NCBI GenBank assembly: GCA_900142905.1
Contig: FSRV01000001.1
Coordinates: forward strand, 186,001-250,000
Length of the DNA stretch: 64,000 nucleotides
DNA from: Burkholderia sp. GAS332
GTDB taxonomy: Bacteria; Pseudomonadota; Gammaproteobacteria; Burkholderiales; Burkholderiaceae
Direction of reading: 5' to 3'
This document shows positions 1-8,849 of the stretch, one piece after another. Position 1 is the stretch's first letter, and every line of letters begins with the position of its first letter. A program made the translations under genes and the position numbers. The notes under the pieces were generated by a model. The model saw only the letters and a list, made by a program, of their open reading frames with translations, did not search any database and was not told the DNA's origin.

Positions 1-2
1 TT

Positions 3-1157
3 GTCGCCTGCCCGAATCAGGACGTGGTCTACGGCTCCGCGATTCTCGATCTGAACCAGACGCCGGTGGTCGTGCAGGTGCCCGATTTCGGCAAACGCTT
101 CTGGGTCTATCAGGCCGTCGATTTGCGCACCGATGGGTTCGCGAGTCTCGGCAAGATGTACGGCACGCGCCCGGGCTTCTATCTGTTAGCGGGTCCTGAC
201 TGGCACGGCCAGGTGCCGAAGGGGATCCGCCAGGTGTTCCGCTCGCCGACCGGCGTCGGCAGCTTCATCCCGCGCGTTTTCATGGACGACACAGCTGAAG
301 ATCGCGCTGCCGTGCAGTCGGTGATTGCGAAGGTCGGCCTGTATCCCCTCGCCGATTACGACGGCAAGGTCAAGGAAACCGACTGGTCGAAGTTGCCGAG
401 CTTCGGTAAGTCCGGCGACAGTTCAGTTGGCGCGAGCGCGGAAGAGATCAAATGGGTCGATCCGAACCGTTTCTGGGACCTGCTGCCCACGGTGCTCGAT
501 GAGACGCCGCCGCAACGCGGCGAAGAGGCCATTTACGCGCAGGCGCGCGCGCTGATCGCGGCGGCGCAGAAAGATCCGGCGATCAAGGCCGCGATTGTCG
601 CCGAAGGGGCGAGGGCCGAGACGGATCTGGTTACGCCACTGTTCAACTTCAACACCTTTGGCAAGCGGCTGCCGGCGAACTGGAACACCATCAGCAATGG
701 CGCCGCGTTCGGCACGGACTACTTCACGCGCACGGCGGTGGCGAAGTCGAACATCTTCGTCAACAAGCCTAACGAGACCAAGTATTTCTACGCCGACGCC
801 GACGCATCTGGTCAGCGTCTTGACGGGAATGCGCACTACACGGTGACGTTTGCCAAGGATCAGTTGCCGCCCGTCAAAGGGTTCTGGTCGCTGACCTTGT
901 ACAACTCGCATCACTTCTTCTCGCCGAATGCGCAGAACCGCTACTCACTCGGCACCAAGAACAAGGATCTGAAGTTCAATTCCGACGGCTCGCTGACGCT
1001 TTACGTGCAGAACACAAGCCCCGGTGACGACAAGGTCTCCAACTGGCTGCCGGCGCCGGCCAATGAAGCGTTCTCGCTATACGTACGCGCCTATTGGCCG
1101 CAACAGCCGGCGCTTGACGGCAGCTGGACGCCCCCGCCGGTGAAGCGCGAGCCGTGA
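3..1157 (+). CDS. DUF1254/DUF1214 domain protein, 5' truncated by window edge
   Basis: The reading frame is open from the first bases of the window (the codons before position 24 read V-A-C-P-N-Q-D), so the start lies upstream and at least 384 residues are visible. The N-terminal part resembles DUF1254 (the PNQD-VVYGSAILDL stretch followed by VQVPDFGKRFWVYQ). The C-terminal part is a good DUF1214 match: GFWSLTLYN, then NWLPAP, then YVRAYWP and GSWTPPPVKR at the end. These proteins are widespread, usually exported, and have no settled biochemical role. It is followed by a 100-base gap and three envelope genes on the same strand, suggesting a shared outer-membrane or periplasmic context. The family call is firm; the function is unknown. 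Confidence 0.85.
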   Translation, partial: VACPNQDVVYGSAILDLNQTPVVVQVPDFGKRFWVYQAVDLRTDGFASLGKMYGTRPGFYLLAGPDWHGQVPKGIRQVFRSPTGVGSFIPRVFMDDTAEDRAAVQSVIAKVGLYPLADYDGKVKETDWSKLPSFGKSGDSSVGASAEEIKWVDPNRFWDLLPTVLDETPPQRGEEAIYAQARALIAAAQKDPAIKAAIVAEGARAETDLVTPLFNFNTFGKRLPANWNTISNGAAFGTDYFTRTAVAKSNIFVNKPNETKYFYADADASGQRLDGNAHYTVTFAKDQLPPVKGFWSLTLYNSHHFFSPNAQNRYSLGTKNKDLKFNSDGSLTLYVQNTSPGDDKVSNWLPAPANEAFSLYVRAYWPQQPALDGSWTPPPVKREP

Positions 1158-1257
1158 GAGCCGCGCCGTCGCCCGCTCGTGCGGCCTGGCGCCGCACGTC
1201 GTCCACACCTTCGTCCGCGGAGTGAAAATGCGGAACTTTATTTTTATGAGGATGACT

Positions 1258-2229
1258 ATGAATCGCCCCAACCGTTTGTCCGCAAGCCGGTCACTCGCCA
1301 GGTTGTGCACGGGTGCGCTTCTGACTACCGCTGGCCTCGCTGTCTCCCAGCAAGGCTGGGCGACTGAAGGGGGCATCGGCAGGCCGATCACCGGCATGCA
1401 GGTGACGCCGTACGCGGGCGTCGTGCCGCCGACGGACGACTGGATCGTTTCGGCCACCACGATTTACTACGAAGGCTCACTCGGCGCGAGCAAGACGATT
1501 CCGATCGCCGGGCAGATCACGGCCGGTGTCGACGTCACGGCTGTGTACACCATCGTCAACGCGGTCAAGACGTGGGGCATTACCTTGGGCGGCTGGAACT
1601 TTGCGTCCTCGTTCGGGGTGCCGTTCCAGTACACCGATATCTCGTCGTTTCATGGCCGTTTGCCGAATGACCACAACACGCAGTTCGCCGATCTCTTCTT
1701 CACGCCGGTGGTGGCCGGCTATCACCTGACCCAGACCGATCACATCGCGTTCAGCGTGCAGATTTACGCGCCGACCGGGGCTTACAGCTCGAGCCGTCTG
1801 GCCAATGCCGGACAGAACACATGGACCTTCACGCCGACGGTCGCCTACACGAAGCTGTTCCCGAAAGAAAATATTGAGCTGTCGCTGAACTACGGCGTCG
1901 GCTTCTACACGCCGAACGGTGACACCCAATATCACAACGCACCGGTCAGCGTGCTCGACCTGCTGGCGCTCAAGCGCTTCAGCGGTGGCTGGGGCGTAGG
2001 CGTGGTGGGCGGCTATATCCAGCAGCTCGGACATGACAGCGGCGGAGTGGCCGATATCACCGGCGGCAATCAGGGGCATTCGGTAGGTATCGGGCCGATG
2101 GTCACGTGGTCGGGCAAGGTCCAGAACACGCCGATATCGGCATCGCTGCGGTGGGTCAACGAGTTCAACGTCAGCGACCGGCCGAAGGGCAACGCGGTGG
2201 AGCTTTCGCTGAGTGCCACCTTCAAGTAA
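1258..2229 (+). CDS. Outer-membrane 'phenol MetA-pathway' type transporter-like protein
   Basis: This is a 323-residue protein with a classic signal peptide ending about WAT-EGG, followed by alternating amphipathic segments typical of a small outer-membrane beta-barrel. It resembles the Phenol_MetA_deg family (PF13557), whose members are proposed outer-membrane channels near aromatic or hydrophobic substrate genes. I chose ATG 1258 because AGGA at 1249-1252 sits five bases upstream. In-frame starts at 1222 (GTG), 1228, 1246 and 1252 would add residues before the signal peptide. It ends with an aromatic-containing strand (LSLSATFK), as barrels do. It lies 12 bases before the Omp85-type gene, so the two are probably co-transcribed. 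The substrate cannot be read from the sequence. Confidence 0.75.
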   Translation: MNRPNRLSASRSLARLCTGALLTTAGLAVSQQGWATEGGIGRPITGMQVTPYAGVVPPTDDWIVSATTIYYEGSLGASKTIPIAGQITAGVDVTAVYTIVNAVKTWGITLGGWNFASSFGVPFQYTDISSFHGRLPNDHNTQFADLFFTPVVAGYHLTQTDHIAFSVQIYAPTGAYSSSRLANAGQNTWTFTPTVAYTKLFPKENIELSLNYGVGFYTPNGDTQYHNAPVSVLDLLALKRFSGGWGVGVVGGYIQQLGHDSGGVADITGGNQGHSVGIGPMVTWSGKVQNTPISASLRWVNEFNVSDRPKGNAVELSLSATFK

Positions 2230-2241
2230 CGGAGCCTGCGT

Positions 2242-3420
2242 TTGGTGAGCCGCTATTCCTTGTGCGCGCCGTCGCCCTCCATCAAGTCAGTCAGCACCGG
2301 CGCGCTGTACCCCAGCGCGCTGCGTGCCTCGGCGCTGGCCGTGGCGCTGCTTCTGGCGGCGAGCCATGGCCACGCCGAGTCGACATTCACCGATCCCGAA
2401 GACGGCGCATTCGACCTGAGCAGCCTGTTGCTGACGCATAGCGGCGTGCTGCCGGTTCCGACGCTCATCACTGAACCGGCGGTCGGCTATGGCCTGGGGC
2501 TCGGTCTGCTCTACTTCTCGCTGCCGAAGAAAAGCGCCGATGCACCCGACGATTCCAAAGCGCCGCCGAACATCACCGGCCTGGGCGGCTTTGCGACTGG
2601 CACGCATAGCTGGGGCGCGGGACTGATGCATTTCCACACGTGGGATGCCGACCACATCCGCTATCTCGGCGTGGTCGGCAAGGTCGGGCTGCATCTGAAC
2701 TACTACGGCATCCAGAACCAGCCGCGCGCCTACCAGCTCGACGGTATCGCGGTAGTGCAGCAGGTGCTGTTCCGGATCGGCAACAGCCACTGGTACGTCG
2801 GCCCGCGCTACACCTTCTTCGACGCGGACACGCGCTTCGATGCGAGCATTCCGGCGGGGATTCGTCAGTTCGAGAAAGATCAGCGCGTCGCCAAGGGCGG
2901 GGTGGTGGTGGACTACGACACGCGCGACAACATGTTCTATCCGTCGAGCGGCACCTATGCGGAGCTCGAAGCGGACCTCGCGCGCGGCGGCCTCGGCAGT
3001 TCCACCAACTTTCAGGAACAGACGGCACGCGGCTACCAGTGGATTCCGCTATCGAAGAGCTGGGTGCTTGGGCTGCGTGCCGACACCGGTTTCTCGCAAG
3101 GGAACATTCCGTTTTTCGCGCAGCCGTATGTCTCGCTGCGCGGCGTGTCCGACGCGAAGTTCCAGGACAGCAATCAGCTTACCGCGGAAGCCGAGATCCG
3201 CTGGAACGTCACGCCGCGCTGGTCGGTGCTCGGCTTTGGCGGGGCCGGCAAGGCCTATGGCCATCTGCATTCGTTTTCGGATGCGCCGACTGCGTTTGGC
3301 TTCGGCACCGGATTTCGCTATCTGATTGCTCGCAAGCTCGGTGTGACGATGGGGATCGACGTCGCGCACGGGCCGGGGCAGAACGCGTTTTATGTGCAGG
3401 TGGGCAGCGCCTGGCGGTGA
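2242..3420 (+). CDS. Omp85/BamA-TamA family outer-membrane protein (surface antigen D15 domain)
   Basis: A 392-residue protein with a signal-like N-terminus (cleavage about GHA-ES) and a C-terminal Omp85 (D15) barrel. Supporting features are the GYGLGLG strand after the signal, the VVVDYDTRDNMFYPSSGTY stretch typical of D15 barrels, and the YVSLRG segment carrying the conserved R-G of the lid-lock motif. No POTRA domains are visible, so it is a short, barrel-only member like those found with patatin or lipid-handling genes rather than BamA itself. The start is TTG 2242 or GTG 2245; GGAG at 2231-2234 fits either. The gene follows the MetA-type barrel by 12 bases. Its role in protein or lipid export is inferred from the family only. 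Confidence 0.8.
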   Translation: MVSRYSLCAPSPSIKSVSTGALYPSALRASALAVALLLAASHGHAESTFTDPEDGAFDLSSLLLTHSGVLPVPTLITEPAVGYGLGLGLLYFSLPKKSADAPDDSKAPPNITGLGGFATGTHSWGAGLMHFHTWDADHIRYLGVVGKVGLHLNYYGIQNQPRAYQLDGIAVVQQVLFRIGNSHWYVGPRYTFFDADTRFDASIPAGIRQFEKDQRVAKGGVVVDYDTRDNMFYPSSGTYAELEADLARGGLGSSTNFQEQTARGYQWIPLSKSWVLGLRADTGFSQGNIPFFAQPYVSLRGVSDAKFQDSNQLTAEAEIRWNVTPRWSVLGFGGAGKAYGHLHSFSDAPTAFGFGTGFRYLIARKLGVTMGIDVAHGPGQNAFYVQVGSAWR

Positions 3421-3548
3421 CGAGAATCAATCAGTTCAGTTGAGTTCGCAGAAGGGGGCGCGGCGACAGGTTAAATGCGCGGCGCGAGCGCCGTCCGCCG
3501 TCTACGTGTTTCCGCATACCGATTTTCATATTGAAGGAATCAAGCGCC

Positions 3549-5921
3549 ATGAAAACCACGATGAAGCGATCCTTGCTGCTGCTCGCCGGCGTTTGCACGT
3601 CGCTGGCGGTGACGCTCGCCACGCCGGCTCAAGCGCTCGCCGCCGCCGCGGTGCAGCCCGCATTGCAGCCCCTTCCGACCGTCTGGCCGCGCGACTTCGA
3701 TAGCGCCCAGCAGCGCATCGAGCTGTATCAGCCGCAGGTCGAAGTGTGGCAAGGCAACCGCATTGAGGGCCGCGCGGCTTTCGCGGTCGGCGCGAAGAGC
3801 GCTACGCCGAACTATGGCGTCGCGCATTTCACGGCGCGCGCTGAAATCGACAAGACCAGCTCGACGGTGCAACTGCTCGATATCGTTTTCGACCAGGTCG
3901 ATATGCCGGCTACGCCGGGTGCCGCAGCCGGGGTGAAAACGGCCTTGCAGGCGCGGATTCCGAAAGACGGCTTGACCACCTCGCTCGAACAATTGCAGGC
4001 CAGTTATGCCAGCACCCACGAAGGCGGCGAACCCGGCCTCGCGGTGCAAAATAACGTACCCAACATTATCTTCGCCGAACGCCCCACGCTGCTGGTGCTG
4101 ATCGATGGTGACGCGAACTGGCGTGCGCTGGGCGACACGCCCTATCAACGCCTCATCAACACGCGAGCGATGCTGCTCAAGGACGCGAGCGGCACGCTGC
4201 ATCTGAATGCCGCGGGCTACTGGTACGAGGCGACATCGCTCGACGGTCCGTGGCATCTGAATGCAGCGCCGCCGCATGAGTTGGTCGCCGCCGCAAACAA
4301 AGCGCAAACGAATCTGAAGTCCGACCCGATGCTGCCCGCCGACGGCAAGAAGCCGGCGCAGGCACCGGACGTGGTGGTCGCCGCGCAGCCGGCCGAGCTG
4401 GTCGTGACGAACGGCAAGCCTTCGCTGCAACCGGTGAAGGGCGTGAATCTGCTGTCCGTCTCCAACGCAGACCACGCGCTCTTCGTCGAGCCGCGCGACA
4501 ACCATTACTACCTGCTGCTGTCGGGCCGCTGGTTCAGCGCGGCAACGCTGAACGGGCCGTGGACCTTCGTCGACGGCAAGAGCCTCCCCGCAGACTTCGC
4601 AAAGATCGCTGCCGACGACCCGCACGCGAATGCGCTCGTCTCCGTGCCCGGCACGCCGCAGGCCAAAGAGGCCGCGATTGCCGCCACCATCCCGCAGACG
4701 GCGACCGTGTCGCGCAAGAGCACCACGCTGAAAGTGGTCTACGACGGTGCGCCGAAGTTTGTCGGGATCGCGGGCACGTCGCTGTCTTATGCGGTGAACA
4801 CCGCGACGCCGGTGATCCAGACCGCGCCGTCGCAATTCTTCGCCGTCGCTAACGGGATCTGGTTCACCGCGAGCGCGGCGAGTGGTCCGTGGCATGTCGC
4901 GGATACCGTGCCGGCCGCGATCTATACGATTCCGGCGGCTTCGCCGGTGCATTACGTGACCTACGTCCACGTTTATTCGGCGACGCCGGATACGGTGGTG
5001 GTCGGCTATACACCGGGCTACATGGGCGTGGTCGTCAATCCGGACGGCACCGTCGTGTACGGCACGGGCTATGTGTACGCGCCGTATGTCGGCGACGTCT
5101 ACTACGGCTACCCGGCCACCTATGGCTACGGCGCGGGCTTCGCGCTCGGTACGACGGTGGGCTTCGCCTTCGGCTTTGCCATCGGCGCCACGTGGGGTGC
5201 ACCGTCACCGTACTGGGGGCCGTATTGGGGCGGTGGCCCGTGGAGCTGGCAATACGCGAACGTGAACCAGGCCAACATCTACGGCCGCTGGGGGCAGGGC
5301 ACCGTGACCCACGCGAGCGGCTGGAACGGCTGGACCGGCAATAGCTGGGCGGGAACGGCGGCATCCGGTTTCAATCCGTACACCGGCGGTCACTTTCAGG
5401 CGAGCCGTGGTGCGGTCGAGAACGCCTACAACGGCAACTTCGCGGCCGGGCGGCAAGGCTCGTTCAGCAATCCGTCGACGGGACGCAGCGGGGCGGCGCG
5501 CGGCGGCGTGGCGGGTAACGAAGGCACCGGCGATTATGCGGCGGGTCGGCAGCGTGCCGGCTACAACGCGCAGACCGGGCGCTATGGCGCGGCTGAAGCC
5601 GGCGTGACCGGCAACGCCTATTCAGGCGATCACCAGGCGGGCACGAAAGGCATCGTGGGCAATAGGGACACCGGCAAGGCCGTTGCGTGGAATAACGGCA
5701 ACGTGTATGCGGGCAGCGATGGCAATGTCTACCGGCATGATCAGGGCGGCGGCTGGGAGCAGCACAGCGCCGACGGCTGGCAGCCGGTTCAGCCGAACGC
5801 CAGCCAGACCCAGAAGCTCGACTCGCTGAGGCAGGGGCACGATCTCGGGAATGCGCGGGCGAGTGGACAGTTTCAGCCGCAGCGGCATTTTGGCGGCGGG
5901 GGCGGGCGGTTCAGGCGGTGA
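3549..5921 (+). CDS. Large secreted repeat protein (carbohydrate-binding V/XII-like annotation)
   Basis: A 790-residue exported protein with a signal peptide cleaved about AQA-LA (residue 28). ATG 3549 is chosen because AAGGA lies ten bases upstream. Three copies of a G-x-W-[FY]-x-A-x4-G-P-W motif occur near residues 222, 326 and 436, each in a beta-rich stretch. They resemble the aromatic motifs that lead related Burkholderia proteins to be called carbohydrate-binding family V/XII. A tyrosine- and glycine-rich segment with a long hydrophobic run follows at about residues 470-560. Three 32-residue repeats (residues 625-720) and a G/R-rich tail complete it. It probably acts at the cell surface or in the periplasm. 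No catalytic motif was recognised, and the carbohydrate-binding idea is weakly supported. Confidence 0.6.
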   Translation: MKTTMKRSLLLLAGVCTSLAVTLATPAQALAAAAVQPALQPLPTVWPRDFDSAQQRIELYQPQVEVWQGNRIEGRAAFAVGAKSATPNYGVAHFTARAEIDKTSSTVQLLDIVFDQVDMPATPGAAAGVKTALQARIPKDGLTTSLEQLQASYASTHEGGEPGLAVQNNVPNIIFAERPTLLVLIDGDANWRALGDTPYQRLINTRAMLLKDASGTLHLNAAGYWYEATSLDGPWHLNAAPPHELVAAANKAQTNLKSDPMLPADGKKPAQAPDVVVAAQPAELVVTNGKPSLQPVKGVNLLSVSNADHALFVEPRDNHYYLLLSGRWFSAATLNGPWTFVDGKSLPADFAKIAADDPHANALVSVPGTPQAKEAAIAATIPQTATVSRKSTTLKVVYDGAPKFVGIAGTSLSYAVNTATPVIQTAPSQFFAVANGIWFTASAASGPWHVADTVPAAIYTIPAASPVHYVTYVHVYSATPDTVVVGYTPGYMGVVVNPDGTVVYGTGYVYAPYVGDVYYGYPATYGYGAGFALGTTVGFAFGFAIGATWGAPSPYWGPYWGGGPWSWQYANVNQANIYGRWGQGTVTHASGWNGWTGNSWAGTAASGFNPYTGGHFQASRGAVENAYNGNFAAGRQGSFSNPSTGRSGAARGGVAGNEGTGDYAAGRQRAGYNAQTGRYGAAEAGVTGNAYSGDHQAGTKGIVGNRDTGKAVAWNNGNVYAGSDGNVYRHDQGGGWEQHSADGWQPVQPNASQTQKLDSLRQGHDLGNARASGQFQPQRHFGGGGGRFRR
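5421..5708 (+). repeat. Three tandem 32-codon repeats inside the secreted repeat protein
   Basis: Three 96-base units begin at 5421, 5517 and 5613. Each encodes N-x3-G-[ND]-x2-A-G, then a T-G dipeptide about 20 residues in. The first two units share A-G-R-Q and G-A-A-x2-G-V-x-G; the third is more diverged (A-G-T-K). The spacing is exact at 32 residues. Confidence 0.8.
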
Positions 5922-5960
5922 GGCGGCCTTGATGCCGGCACAGCTTCCTGGCGCATGGTT

Positions 5961-5993
5961 GTAAGCTCGCGCCGTATCCTGGCGCGAGCTTAC
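5961..5993. terminator. Perfect 13-bp stem-loop between convergent genes
   Basis: The arms GTAAGCTCGCGCC and GGCGCGAGCTTAC (5961-5973 and 5981-5993) enclose a 7-base loop. It lies between the ends of the secreted repeat gene (5921) and the minus-strand methyltransferase gene (6034). No strong T-run follows on either side, so termination is likely but not certain. Confidence 0.6.
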
Positions 5994-6033
5994 GTTTGAA
6001 TCACGCGACGCCTGGCAGTATGGTGTGTCGCCG

Positions 6034-6726
6034 TCAGCGTACGCGTAGTTCGTAGACACCGAGCCAGGACGCCGTTACGCCGATCCGGCCGCCGGATACG
6101 CGCCACAAGAGATCCAACGCGCGGTTGTACAAGCGCGTGAACGAACCTTTGAAACCGCGGTTGATATAGAACGAACGCCACTGACGCGTGCGGTACGGGT
6201 CCTTGAAGAAATAGATATCGACCATTTCAATCAGGCCTGCTTCGCCGAACGAGATCGGCATGCCGGTGGCGCCGAATGCATGGCGAATGCTCTGCGGGAG
6301 ATACGGTCGCACATGCGAGAAGTCGTGATAGAAGCGCTCGCCCAACGTCGGGCTCACTACGATCAGATGGCTGTCTTTATCCATTTGCGCGCAAAGACGC
6401 GGTATCAGCTCAACCAGCGCTTCCGGGGAGACGTGCTCGATGAGATGGCTTAGAAACACAATGTCGTAAGGCTTGCGCTGGGTGGAGAAGAAATCCTCCG
6501 GCGTGTACGCCGCGTAGCCTTTCGTCTGTGCGCGGCCGACATAGTCCGGATTGGTGTCAACGCCAGTCACCTCCAAACCGAGGCTTGCGAAGCCGTCGAG
6601 AAATTTTCCCAACCCACAGCCATAGTCCAGCACGCGCAACGGGGCATCGCTTTTGCCCTTGAATTTCTGCATCAACGACATGATGCGGGTATATTCCAGC
6701 GACTGGTAGTGAGCAACTTTTTTCAT
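6034..6726 (-). CDS. Class I SAM-dependent methyltransferase
   Basis: A 230-residue class I methyltransferase. The SAM-binding glycine-rich loop reads VLDYGCGLGKF (about residues 32-42), followed by an acidic ribose-binding position in VTGVDTNP. Later elements are YDIVFLSHLIEHV and LIVVSPTLGERF, the usual motif II/III region. A membrane-associated helix near the C-terminus is possible (YNRALDLLWRV). It is the last gene of the eight-gene minus-strand modification operon, 49 bases after the TylF-like gene. GGAG upstream of ATG 6726 supports the start. It probably methylates a sugar or a carrier-linked intermediate; the substrate is not evident. Confidence 0.8.
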   Translation of the reverse strand: MKKVAHYQSLEYTRIMSLMQKFKGKSDAPLRVLDYGCGLGKFLDGFASLGLEVTGVDTNPDYVGRAQTKGYAAYTPEDFFSTQRKPYDIVFLSHLIEHVSPEALVELIPRLCAQMDKDSHLIVVSPTLGERFYHDFSHVRPYLPQSIRHAFGATGMPISFGEAGLIEMVDIYFFKDPYRTRQWRSFYINRGFKGSFTRLYNRALDLLWRVSGGRIGVTASWLGVYELRVR

Positions 6727-6775
6727 GTTTCGAATCTCCGGACTTCGCGGCGGAGGCCACCTATGTCGTCGGAAG

Positions 6776-7534
6776 TCAGACGGCGGCGGATTGCTTAATC
6801 AGCAATGCATGTCCGTTCAGGTTGTGGATGAACAGTCCGTCGTGATGACCGGCGACGATCTCATTCACTGCTTGATTTGCACCTTCGCATCCGAAGATCC
6901 CGTAGTCGTCGAATACGACGACGCCGTTTGCTTGCACGTTCGGCCAGATGGATGCGAAGGACTGTTTCACGGAGTGGTACGTGTCGACGTCAATGTGGGC
7001 GAGGCAAATTTTGCCGGGCAGGCCCTGTAGCGTGTCGTCCGGGAAAATGCCACGATGGATCTGGCAACTGGCACCCATTGTCGCGAACAGATCCTTGACG
7101 ATACGTTCATCGGTATCGGCATGCTCGCCACCGGAATAGAGCGTGTCGAATTCGGCGTCATACTTTGCGACGCCACAGAAAGTATCGAACAGATGCACCG
7201 CCTTGTCGGGCAATGCGTGAGCCATCAAGGCCGCTGTGCCGCCACGCCAAACACCGATCTCCACGATGTCTCCCGCAACGTGCCGGCATTGCCTGGCAAG
7301 ACGATGGAGTTCATAGCATCGGTAAATATCCACCATCGTAAATGCCTTAACGGTTTCGAAGATGGCAGAGAAGGCATCGTCATCCAACCACGGGGAATAG
7401 GTTGCAAACGGAATGACCTGCGAATGGCTACAACCTTCCCGGAGCGATTCGAAACGGGTTTGCCTCATTCGGTTGAGCAGGTCTCGTCGCTCCGCGCGCA
7501 ATACACGCAGAAAGTCGGGTGATGTCTTATCCAT
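6776..7534 (-). CDS. TylF/MycF-type macrocin O-methyltransferase family protein
   Basis: A 252-residue protein matching the TylF family. VEIGVWRGGTAALMA is the SAM loop, VHLFDTFCGVAKYDAEFDT is the characteristic D-T-F segment, and LAHIDVDTYHSVKQS plus VVVFDDYG supply the conserved acidic metal ligands. Characterised members are Mg-dependent and methylate sugar hydroxyls on macrolides; related proteins occur in surface-glycan clusters. This fits sugar O-methylation in the flagellin-modification operon. It lies 13 bases after the ATP-grasp/HAD gene and 49 bases before the final methyltransferase. ATG 7534 has no strong ribosome-binding site, so coupled translation is likely. Confidence 0.85.
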   Translation of the reverse strand: MDKTSPDFLRVLRAERRDLLNRMRQTRFESLREGCSHSQVIPFATYSPWLDDDAFSAIFETVKAFTMVDIYRCYELHRLARQCRHVAGDIVEIGVWRGGTAALMAHALPDKAVHLFDTFCGVAKYDAEFDTLYSGGEHADTDERIVKDLFATMGASCQIHRGIFPDDTLQGLPGKICLAHIDVDTYHSVKQSFASIWPNVQANGVVVFDDYGIFGCEGANQAVNEIVAGHHDGLFIHNLNGHALLIKQSAAV

Positions 7535-7547
7535 GGGTGACGGCTCT

Positions 7548-8825
7548 TTATCTGATGAGAAATTCGATCATGTCCACGTCAAGCACGGGGATCGAGAGTC
7601 TTCTTGCGACATCCATCCGCTCAGGGAAGTGGTTGTCGATAAAAATGGAAGTGGGTGTGATGTGATCGGCCTTCGACTCACCCTCGCTAACGACGATGAT
7701 GCGATCGAACATGCCGATGTCGATGCGCGCGTTTGTCAACGTTGTCGCGACGTCGAATCGGTGCCGTGTAATCAGATTGATCTTTTTCCCAGACGCCAAC
7801 GACTGGTAAAGGAACGCCATCGTTTGAGGGACGGCATATCCGCCGAGGATCAACGTGTCGTCGAGATCGACGAACACCGTGTCATAGTCGAAATCAAGCG
7901 ACGTACGCGTGGCAATATTGCGCTCGACAAGGTTGACGTGCGGATTGCGCAATGCGACAAGATCGCGTTCCAGGTAATCCTGAACGGCCATTAGCGGTAG
8001 ATTAATGCCACATGCGCGCTGCGCCACCATGGTGCCCGCCACGCGGCAAGAAATTTCCAGCAATTTCCAATGCCCGTTCTTATCGGCCTTAAGTTGAAAG
8101 AACCATGGTCCTCGCAGCCGCACCCGGCTATTGATTTCACGAGCGATAGCGTCGATTTCCGGCGTCAGTTCCAATAAGCGCGAACGCATCGTGATCCCTG
8201 CCCGCACCCGCTCGCGGCTGCGCGGCCCCGCCCAAACCAATCGCCGTTGCTTGTCGGTAAAGCAATCAACGGTGATTTCATCGCCTGGCAGGTACTCCAC
8301 CAGGATGGGGTTCTCCATGTTTCGTATGACATCGTGCGCCTGTTGGGCAGCGTGGACGAGCGTCACGCCCTGGCCGCCCTGGCCGAGATCGGGTTTGACA
8401 ATAATGGGCCACTCGGAAACATCGTTGACCGAAGAGAAGACGCGCGGTACCCAGCTCGAGTCCGCAAAGAGGCGGTATGTTGCGCTTTTCCGGCGTGCGA
8501 TGGCTGTGCTTTCCGGATCACCATTGACCAGCGTGACGCCCATTTGATTCGCACGGGTTGCAAGATAGTCAAGTACGGTATCGTGTGTGGCAAATACCAC
8601 GTCGATATCGAGTTCGACAAGAAGGCGGGTGAACACGTCATCGAACTGCGGGTCGCTGATTTTCGGCAGGTCACCGGTGTAGCGCTCGAAGCGAAAGCGG
8701 CCGTGGTCATCGACGCTGGATGCGCCGAACAACTCGACGTGCAGCGAGTATCGAAGTGCCTGATGAATTTCGGCCGCGTTTTCCGAGCCGCAGGGAAAAA
8801 CGAGTACCCTGACCTTCTTGTTCAT
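7548..8825 (-). CDS. ATP-grasp ligase fused to a C-terminal HAD-type phosphatase domain
   Basis: A 425-residue two-domain protein. The N-terminal 100 residues form a pre-ATP-grasp Rossmann-like region (VFATHDTVLDYLA). An ATP-grasp core follows: IVKPDLGQGGQGVTLV is the glycine-rich loop, ILVEYLPGDEITVDCF the hinge, and FFQLKADKNGHWKLLEISCRVAGTM the metal-binding strand with the E-x-S-x-R motif. The last 110 residues are HAD-like: FVDLDDTLIL (motif I), LITRH (II), ESKAD (III lysine) and FIDNHFPERMD (IV). ATP-grasp enzymes join a carboxylate to an amine or thiol through an acyl phosphate. Here that would suit acylating or aminoacylating an amino sugar, with the HAD part removing a phosphate. The substrate is unknown. 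Confidence 0.75.
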   Translation of the reverse strand: MNKKVRVLVFPCGSENAAEIHQALRYSLHVELFGASSVDDHGRFRFERYTGDLPKISDPQFDDVFTRLLVELDIDVVFATHDTVLDYLATRANQMGVTLVNGDPESTAIARRKSATYRLFADSSWVPRVFSSVNDVSEWPIIVKPDLGQGGQGVTLVHAAQQAHDVIRNMENPILVEYLPGDEITVDCFTDKQRRLVWAGPRSRERVRAGITMRSRLLELTPEIDAIAREINSRVRLRGPWFFQLKADKNGHWKLLEISCRVAGTMVAQRACGINLPLMAVQDYLERDLVALRNPHVNLVERNIATRTSLDFDYDTVFVDLDDTLILGGYAVPQTMAFLYQSLASGKKINLITRHRFDVATTLTNARIDIGMFDRIIVVSEGESKADHITPTSIFIDNHFPERMDVARRLSIPVLDVDMIEFLIR

Positions 8826-8849
8826 ATCTGCAGGTATCCAGACTCTGTC

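Noticed and set aside
3540..4970. Long minus-strand open frame (476 codons) opposite the secreted repeat gene
   Set aside because: It is a GC-rich shadow: Arg/His/Gly-rich translation, no family features, and it is fully antisense to a gene with a signal peptide and repeats.
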